From: JAYPUG01 sp038117265
GTDB lineage: Bacteria > Pseudomonadota > Alphaproteobacteria > UBA6615
Direction: 5' to 3'
DNA length: 18,924 bases
Assembly (NCBI GenBank): GCA_038117265.1
Contig: JAYOFO010000047.1
Coordinates: 1-18,924 of the forward strand
Shown here: piece by piece, positions 15,711 to 18,924 of the stretch
Position numbering within the stretch: the stretch's first letter is position 1
How the letters are laid out: every line of letters begins with the position of its first letter
Translations under genes and position numbers: made by a program
The notes under the pieces: model-generated
What the model saw: only the letters and a program-made list of their open reading frames with translations
Told to the model about the DNA's origin: nothing
Database searches by the model: none

Positions 15711-17309
15711 TCAGTCGTCGCCCGGTGCGGCCGCGGTCTGCAGCCCCGGCTCGTACACGTGCAGGTACTCGTGCCGCAGCCCGAGATAGAGGCTCAGGCA
15801 CATGGCGATCAGCACCAGGGTGAACGGCAGGCCCACGGTGATCGCCGCGGCCTGCAACGCGCCGAGCGCATCGGCGCCCCCGCCGAACAGCAGCGCGCCG
15901 GCGATCACGCCCTCCATCACCGCCCAGAACACACGCTGCGGCGTCGGCGCATCGACCTTGCCGCCGGCGGTGATGCTGTCGATCACCAGCGAGCCCGAAT
16001 CCGACGAGGTGATGAAGAACACCAGCACCAGCACGATCGCCAGGAACGAGGTGATGCCCGCGATCGGCAAATTCTCCAGCATCTGGAACATCGCCAGCGA
16101 GACCTCGCTGATTCCGCCCGCCAGCGCACCGACATTGTTCGCCGCCTGCTCCAGCGCCGTGCCGCCGAAGGCCGACATCCACACCACCGTCACCAGGGTC
16201 GGCACCAGCAGCACCGCCACGAGGAATTGGCGCACGGTGCGCCCCTTCGAAATGCGCGCGATGAACATGCCCACGAAGGGCGACCAGGAGATCCAACAGG
16301 CCCAGTAGAACACCGTCCAGCCGTGGAAGAACTTCTCGTCCTCGCGGCCCATCCAGTTGCTCAGCGGGATGATGTCGGAGACGTAGTTGCCCACGTTGGT
16401 GCCCATGGCCACGACAATTGCGACCGTCGGCCCGACGATGATGACGAAGGCCAGCAGCAGGCCGGCCAGCCCCATATTGATGTTGCTCAGCACCTTCACG
16501 CCGCCGTCGAGGCCGCGCACCACCGAGATCAGCGCGATCGCAGTGACGCCGATGATGATCGCGACCTGGGTCGCGATGCCGTCGTCGATGCCGAACAGGA
16601 ACTTGAAGCCGCTCGCCGCCTGCTGGGCGCCGAAACCGAGCGAGGTGGCCAGGCCGAAGATCGTCGCCAGCACCGCCAGCGTGTCGACCAGGTGCCCGAA
16701 CCAGCCCCAGGAGCGGTCCTTCATCAGCGGGTAGAAGCCCAACCGGATGGTCAGCGGCAGGCCCTTGTTGTAGGCGAAGAAGGCCAGCGAGAGCCCGACC
16801 ACGGCATAGATCGCCCAAGGGTGCAGGCCCCAGTGGAACATGGTCGCACCCATCGCGGCGCCCGCGCCGTCGGGCGTTCTCGGCGTCGCGTTCAGCGGCG
16901 TGCCGAACCAGTCGGTGTAATAGGCCGTCGGCTCGGCGACGCTCCAGAACATCAGCCCGATGCCCATGCCGGCCGCAAACAGCATCGCGAACCAGGACAT
17001 GGTCGAGAATTCCGGCTTCGCGTCCGCGCCGCCGAGCCGGATGTTGCCGACGGGCAGCACGATCAGGGCGAGGCAGAACAGCACGAAGATGTTGCCGCCC
17101 ACTATGAACAGCCAGTCGAAATTCTCGATCGACCAGCCCTTGGCGCCGTCGAAGGCCTCCTTGGCCGGCTCGGGCGAGACCAGGGTTCCGATCACGAAGA
17201 CGATGATCAGCGCCGACGTGATCCAGAAGACGGGATGATGGATGTCCATCCCCCATCTCTGAAGGTTGTCCTGACCGACCTCGTAGTCGGTCTCGTAACG
17301 ATCAGGCAT
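15711..17309 (-). CDS. BCCT-family betaine/choline/carnitine transporter
   Basis: A 532-residue secondary transporter with about 12 membrane helices that imports trimethylammonium compounds such as glycine betaine, usually for osmoprotection. The helix-3 motif is GMGIG (114-118), the form known from Na+-coupled betaine carriers such as BetP; choline/proton carriers tend to have Asp at the last position. The aromatic-box positions W160, W165 and Y168 (in FHWGLHPWAIY) are present. The family signature at 330-339 reads GWTVFYWACW, with Cys338 where Trp is usual; W339 and W342 are kept. The cytosolic N-terminus is short (about 25 residues), and the C-terminal tail is also short. ATG 17309 has only a GGGG site, located in the loop of an inverted repeat (17309-17333). 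The substrate is inferred from the motif. Confidence 0.93.
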   Translation of the reverse strand: MPDRYETDYEVGQDNLQRWGMDIHHPVFWITSALIIVFVIGTLVSPEPAKEAFDGAKGWSIENFDWLFIVGGNIFVLFCLALIVLPVGNIRLGGADAKPEFSTMSWFAMLFAAGMGIGLMFWSVAEPTAYYTDWFGTPLNATPRTPDGAGAAMGATMFHWGLHPWAIYAVVGLSLAFFAYNKGLPLTIRLGFYPLMKDRSWGWFGHLVDTLAVLATIFGLATSLGFGAQQAASGFKFLFGIDDGIATQVAIIIGVTAIALISVVRGLDGGVKVLSNINMGLAGLLLAFVIIVGPTVAIVVAMGTNVGNYVSDIIPLSNWMGREDEKFFHGWTVFYWACWISWSPFVGMFIARISKGRTVRQFLVAVLLVPTLVTVVWMSAFGGTALEQAANNVGALAGGISEVSLAMFQMLENLPIAGITSFLAIVLVLVFFITSSDSGSLVIDSITAGGKVDAPTPQRVFWAVMEGVIAGALLFGGGADALGALQAAAITVGLPFTLVLIAMCLSLYLGLRHEYLHVYEPGLQTAAAPGDD

Positions 17310-17333
17310 GCGTTACCCCCGTTGTGTAACGCA
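17309..17333 (-). promoter_or_regulatory. Inverted repeat holding the BCCT ribosome binding site in its loop
   Basis: TGCGTTAC (17309-17316) and GTAACGCA (17326-17333) are perfect 8-bp arms with a 9-nt spacer. In the minus-strand mRNA the arm adjoining the gene ends on the A of the start codon and the spacer carries the GGGG that serves as Shine-Dalgarno. It could be an operator or an mRNA hairpin that controls initiation. Confidence 0.45.
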
Positions 17334-17450
17334 CGCGCGCCGATGCCCCTGAACGACGCGCGTGTCAGGTTCATCTCAAACAGGACAATGAAAGGGGGAA
17401 AAGGCGCGTTATGCGCTCAGGCGATTGTGGCGGTACTCACTCGGATCAGG

Positions 17451-17500
17451 CGGCCACGTCCGCTGGATTTTTGTTGTATTCTCGCCAGCCCTTGTGGCCG
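17451..17500 (-). other. Stem A of a nested inverted-repeat element
   Basis: CGGCCAC (17451-17457) pairs with GTGGCCG (17494-17500), and inside it GCTGG (17462-17466) pairs with CCAGC (17485-17489). The two helices are separated by a symmetric 4 x 4 internal loop and close an 18-nt AT-rich loop. On the minus strand that loop is purine/A-rich. It abuts stem B at base 17500, so the two may form one structured leader RNA upstream of the BCCT gene, or a palindromic repeat element. Confidence 0.45.
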
Positions 17501-17554
17501 GCACCAACGCCCTCCGCGTTGTTTGCCCCATCGAGATATCTCGATGTTGGTGCC
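17500..17554 (-). other. Stem B: 9-bp inverted repeat enclosing an 18-bp perfect palindrome
   Basis: GGCACCAAC (17500-17508) pairs with GTTGGTGCC (17546-17554). Inside, CATCGAGATATCTCGATG (17529-17546) is a perfect 18-bp palindrome, sharing one base with the outer arm. As minus-strand RNA this gives a 9-bp outer stem, a directly stacked 6-bp hairpin with an AUAU loop, and a 21-nt unpaired strand. The palindrome alone also has the form of a dimeric repressor operator. Confidence 0.5.
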
Positions 17555-17598
17555 CGCAGGGTAACGGATGCGGCCCCGATTTGCGAAGGGCCTACCTG

Positions 17599-17613
17599 AA
17601 AAAGCCGTTCGGC
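17599..17613 (-). terminator. Short hairpin with T-tract after the GapR-like gene
   Basis: On the minus strand GCCG-AA-CGGC is followed directly by TTTTT (complement of 17599-17603), about 20-30 bases after the GapR-like stop codon. The stem is only 3-4 bp, so it would be weak alone, but position and T-tract fit an intrinsic terminator. Confidence 0.4.
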
Positions 17614-17634
17614 CCCCGGAACCGCCGGCCCGGC

Positions 17635-17877
17635 CTAGACGCCGACGGCGTTCCGATAGACCTCGAGCAGGTGTTCCTGCTCCTGACGCTCGTTGGGCTC
17701 GAGCTTTCGCAGACGCACGATGACGCGCATGGTCTTGGCGTCGAACCCCGCCGCCTTGGCCTCGGAATAGACCTCACGGATATCCGCGTTCAGGTTAGCG
17801 CGGTCCTCCTCAAGGCGCTCGATGCGCTCGATGAAGCTGCGCAGGCGATCGGCCGCGATGCCACCGGTGTCCGACAT
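17635..17877 (-). CDS. GapR-like nucleoid protein (DUF2312)
   Basis: An 80-residue DUF2312 protein, the family of Caulobacter GapR, a small helical nucleoid-associated protein that binds AT-rich or overtwisted DNA ahead of replication and transcription. The protein reads ADRLRSFIERIERLEEDRA, then a second helix INADIREVYSEAKAAGF-like stretch, and the conserved VIVRLRKLEPNERQEQEHLL. These give the expected long coiled coil plus short C-terminal helices. Start ATG 17877 has GAGAGG about 5 bases upstream; an upstream in-frame start at 17913 would add a non-family extension. It lies 101 bp downstream of the GNAT gene. Alphaproteobacteria often carry more than one copy, so this need not be the main GapR. 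Confidence 0.9.
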   Translation of the reverse strand: MSDTGGIAADRLRSFIERIERLEEDRANLNADIREVYSEAKAAGFDAKTMRVIVRLRKLEPNERQEQEHLLEVYRNAVGV

Positions 17878-17904
17878 GAAACCCTCTCTGCAATCCCAAG
17901 AATA

Positions 17905-17927
17905 CCGCCGCACGAACGCAGCGGCGG
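17905..17927 (-). other. Hairpin between the GNAT and GapR-like genes
   Basis: CCGCCGC (17905-17911) and GCGGCGG (17921-17927) form a perfect 7-bp stem with a 9-nt loop, about 30 bases upstream of the GapR-like start. There is no T-tract after it on the minus strand. It may be a weak terminator or a 5'-leader structure. Confidence 0.35.
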
Positions 17928-17978
17928 ACCGGCCTTTACCCCATCGGCCTGTGGAAAGGCAAAGAGGTTGGCAGGGCG

Positions 17979-18485
17979 TCAGCCGAGGCGCTTCTCGAAC
18001 CAGACATGGGCGTAGGGATTGTCGTTGTAGCGCGCGATGTCGCCATAGCCCGCACGGCGGTAGAATTCATGGGCCTCGGGCAGGGCCCGGTTCGAATCCA
18101 GCCGCACGACCGCATGCCCCGCTTCGCGCGCATGCGCTTCCAGCGCGGCGAGAATCTGCTGCCCGACCCCGCGCCCGCGCCGTGGCGGATCGACCCACAT
18201 GCGCTTGATCTCGGCGAACGCGCCGGCGCGGAAGGTGACGCCGCCGCAGCCCACGGGGCTGGCCGGCCCCGCCGCCACCAGGAAGATCCCGTCGGGGGGC
18301 AGGTAGGCCTCGCCGCCTTCCGACGCACCCCGTGCGCGTTCGAAGCCGGCCTCGAAACGAATGTCGAGCTCGTCGAAGTAGCGCGCGAGGCACCACACGG
18401 CGTCGAAGGAAAAGGGGCTGACCGGTGCGATTTCGGCCGGCGGCCCGAAACCGGGGGTCCCGACGAACGGCGTATCGCCGGTCAA
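17979..18485 (-). CDS. GNAT-family N-acetyltransferase
   Basis: A 168-residue GNAT acetyltransferase that transfers an acetyl group from acetyl-CoA to an unknown amine. The acetyl-CoA loop is RRGRGVGQQIL at 102-112, preceded by the beta-4 strand AEIKRMWVDP, and followed by VVRLDSNRALPEAHEFYRRAGYGDI, the usual motif B region. No ATG is available. TTG at 18485 overlaps the DUF1244 stop codon (TTGA) and gives a sensible N-terminus ahead of the first strand (EIAPVSPFSFDAV). The frame continues upstream inside the DUF1244 gene, which I regard as shadow. The coupling suggests co-translation with DUF1244. The substrate cannot be told; the closest wording I recall for this pattern is a generic GNAT protein. 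Confidence 0.85.
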   Translation of the reverse strand: MTGDTPFVGTPGFGPPAEIAPVSPFSFDAVWCLARYFDELDIRFEAGFERARGASEGGEAYLPPDGIFLVAAGPASPVGCGGVTFRAGAFAEIKRMWVDPPRRGRGVGQQILAALEAHAREAGHAVVRLDSNRALPEAHEFYRRAGYGDIARYNDNPYAHVWFEKRLG

Positions 18486-18784
18486 TGCGCCTGTTTTTCC
18501 GCCATCTTGGCGAGCTGTTCGGGCGTCGCCTCGGTCTGGTGCCTGTCCTTCCACTCGGCGTAGGGCATGCCGTAGATCAGCTCGCGCACCGCCTCGTAGT
18601 CGACATCGACCCCCTTCTCGTCGGCCGCGGCCTTGTACCATTTGGACAGGCAGTTGCGGCAGAAGTCGGCGAGGTTCATCAGGTCGATGTTCTGGACCTC
18701 GGGATGGTCGCGCAGGTGCTGGACAAGCGTGCGGAACGCCGCCGCCTCCAGTTCGGTCCGGGTCTGCTGGTCGAGTTCGGCCAT
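18482..18784 (-). CDS. DUF1244 family protein
   Basis: A 100-residue DUF1244 protein, a small helical family found mainly in proteobacteria with solved structures but no established function. The signature VQNIDLMNLADFCRNCLSKWY is present at residues 30-50 with C42 and C45, followed by YGMPYAEWKDRHQTEAT near 72-87. ATG 18784 has GGGAGA about 6 bases upstream and a plausible promoter at 18824-18851. It is first in the DUF1244, GNAT, DUF2312 run and overlaps the GNAT gene by 4 bases. Length and motif match the family closely. Confidence 0.92.
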   Translation of the reverse strand: MAELDQQTRTELEAAAFRTLVQHLRDHPEVQNIDLMNLADFCRNCLSKWYKAAADEKGVDVDYEAVRELIYGMPYAEWKDRHQTEATPEQLAKMAEKQAH

Positions 18785-18823
18785 GTTCGTCTCCCCCGTT
18801 TCGGGCTGTATGTCCTGCGCATC

Positions 18824-18851
18824 AATATAGGCGCGCGGGCCGGCCGCGCAA
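18824..18851 (-). promoter_or_regulatory. Candidate sigma-70-type promoter of the DUF1244 operon
   Basis: On the minus strand TTGCGC (18846-18851) and TATATT (18824-18829) are 16 bp apart. Transcription would begin about 33 nt upstream of the DUF1244 ATG. The AT-rich hexamer stands out in very GC-rich surroundings. Confidence 0.42.
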
Positions 18852-18859
18852 CGCGGGCG

Positions 18860-18924
18860 TCAGTCCTCGCCGCGCGCGCCGTGTCCGCCGTGACGGGCGC
18901 CGTGCCGGCGACGGCGGTGGTGGC
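18860..18924 (-). CDS. Possible C-terminal end of an upstream gene, His/Arg/Gly-rich tail
   Basis: On the minus strand the last 21 codons of an open frame run in from the right edge and end at TGA (18860-18862). The peptide is roughly HHRRRRHGARHGGHGARGED. Such a His/Arg/Gly-rich tail is seen in metal-binding or nucleic-acid-binding proteins, but low-complexity translation of GC-rich non-coding DNA can look the same. The stop lies just before the candidate promoter of the DUF1244 operon. No start or domain is visible. Confidence 0.25.
   Translation of the reverse strand, partial: HHRRRRHGARHGGHGARGED

Larger units (their letters stand above)
17310..17634. other. 325-bp gene-free region upstream of the BCCT gene
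   Basis: Between the BCCT start and the GapR-like stop there is no convincing gene. From right to left it holds a short terminator-like hairpin (17599-17613), a nested inverted-repeat element (17451-17554), a less structured AT-richer leader (about 17334-17450) and the start-codon inverted repeat (17309-17333). One plus-strand open frame, 17411-17599 (62 codons), has AAGG upstream but codon use unlike the neighbours. I could not identify a confident promoter for the BCCT gene. Confidence 0.6.

Noticed and set aside
12089..15823. A 1244-codon plus-strand frame and an 804-codon minus-strand frame (13260-15674) over the oxidoreductase gene
   Set aside because: Both are Arg/Ala/Gly- or His/Asp-rich shadow translations of GC-rich codons. 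The true frame carries every ThDP and Fe-S motif.
15526..17564. Long alternative frames over the BCCT gene (576 codons minus, 601 codons plus)
   Set aside because: Low-complexity Arg/His/Asp-rich shadow translations. The BCCT frame has membrane helices and signature motifs.
17411..17599. A 62-codon plus-strand frame with AAGG upstream in the gene-free region
   Set aside because: Third-position GC is much lower than in neighbouring genes, the peptide resembles no family I know, and the frame runs through the palindromic element.
1..18924. tRNA, rRNA, CRISPR arrays, insertion sequences, prophage genes, toxin-antitoxin or defence genes
   Set aside because: None seen on either strand by reading; no repeat-spacer pattern, transposase-like or integrase-like protein, or tRNA-like fold was noticed.

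Overview
This 18.9 kb window is high-GC chromosomal DNA (roughly two-thirds G+C, with G/C-rich third codon positions) that looks alphaproteobacterial. The taxonomic signs are a GapR/DUF2312 protein, a DUF1244 protein, a split-subunit proton-translocating transhydrogenase (PntAA), a KxAQ-type AarF/ABC1 kinase-like protein and a single-chain indolepyruvate ferredoxin oxidoreductase. A Rhodospirillales-like host is my best guess, but that is inference. I see no phage, integron, insertion sequence, CRISPR array, tRNA or rRNA.

Layout from left to right. (1) 1-671, minus: the N-terminal 60% or so of pntAA, cut by the window edge. (2) 890-1393, minus: a flavin reductase-like protein, divergent from a plus-strand run at 1585-4015 made of a VOC-family metalloenzyme, a small one-helix membrane protein, a cupin and a Bcr/CflA-type MFS transporter. 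The transporter lacks a normal start codon. (3) 8899 down to 4038, minus: an apparent operon of oligoendopeptidase F, AarF/ABC1 kinase-like protein, a secreted four-cysteine protein (4-base overlap with aarF), a TlpA-like thioredoxin and a second small cupin. (4) 9011-10831, plus: a long-chain acyl-CoA synthetase, divergent from pepF. (5) 10873-11862, minus: a UDP-glucuronate 4-epimerase-type enzyme, divergent from (6) 12129-15623, plus: a 1164-residue fused indolepyruvate ferredoxin oxidoreductase. (7) A strong bidirectional hairpin terminator at 15661-15689 separates it from (8) a BCCT betaine-type transporter at 15711-17309, minus. (9) 17310-17634: a 325-bp gene-free stretch unusually rich in nested inverted repeats. 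(10) 17635-18784, minus: a housekeeping cluster of DUF1244, GNAT acetyltransferase and GapR-like protein. (11) The right edge holds what may be the His/Arg/Gly-rich C-terminus of one more minus-strand gene.

Functional picture: redox and energy housekeeping (PntAA, fused IOR, AarF, TlpA-like protein), lipid and amino-acid catabolism (acyl-CoA synthetase, IOR, oligopeptidase), envelope sugar synthesis (epimerase), osmolyte uptake (BCCT) and nucleoid organisation (GapR). Most of the window is ordinary. The observations I would look at again are the roughly 104-nt nested palindromic element at 17451-17554 upstream of the BCCT gene, the inverted repeat that places that gene's Shine-Dalgarno in a loop, a Trp-to-Cys change in the BCCT signature, the MFS gene without a canonical start, and the pairing of a secreted four-cysteine protein with a TlpA-like oxidoreductase. 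I found no clear new multi-gene system.
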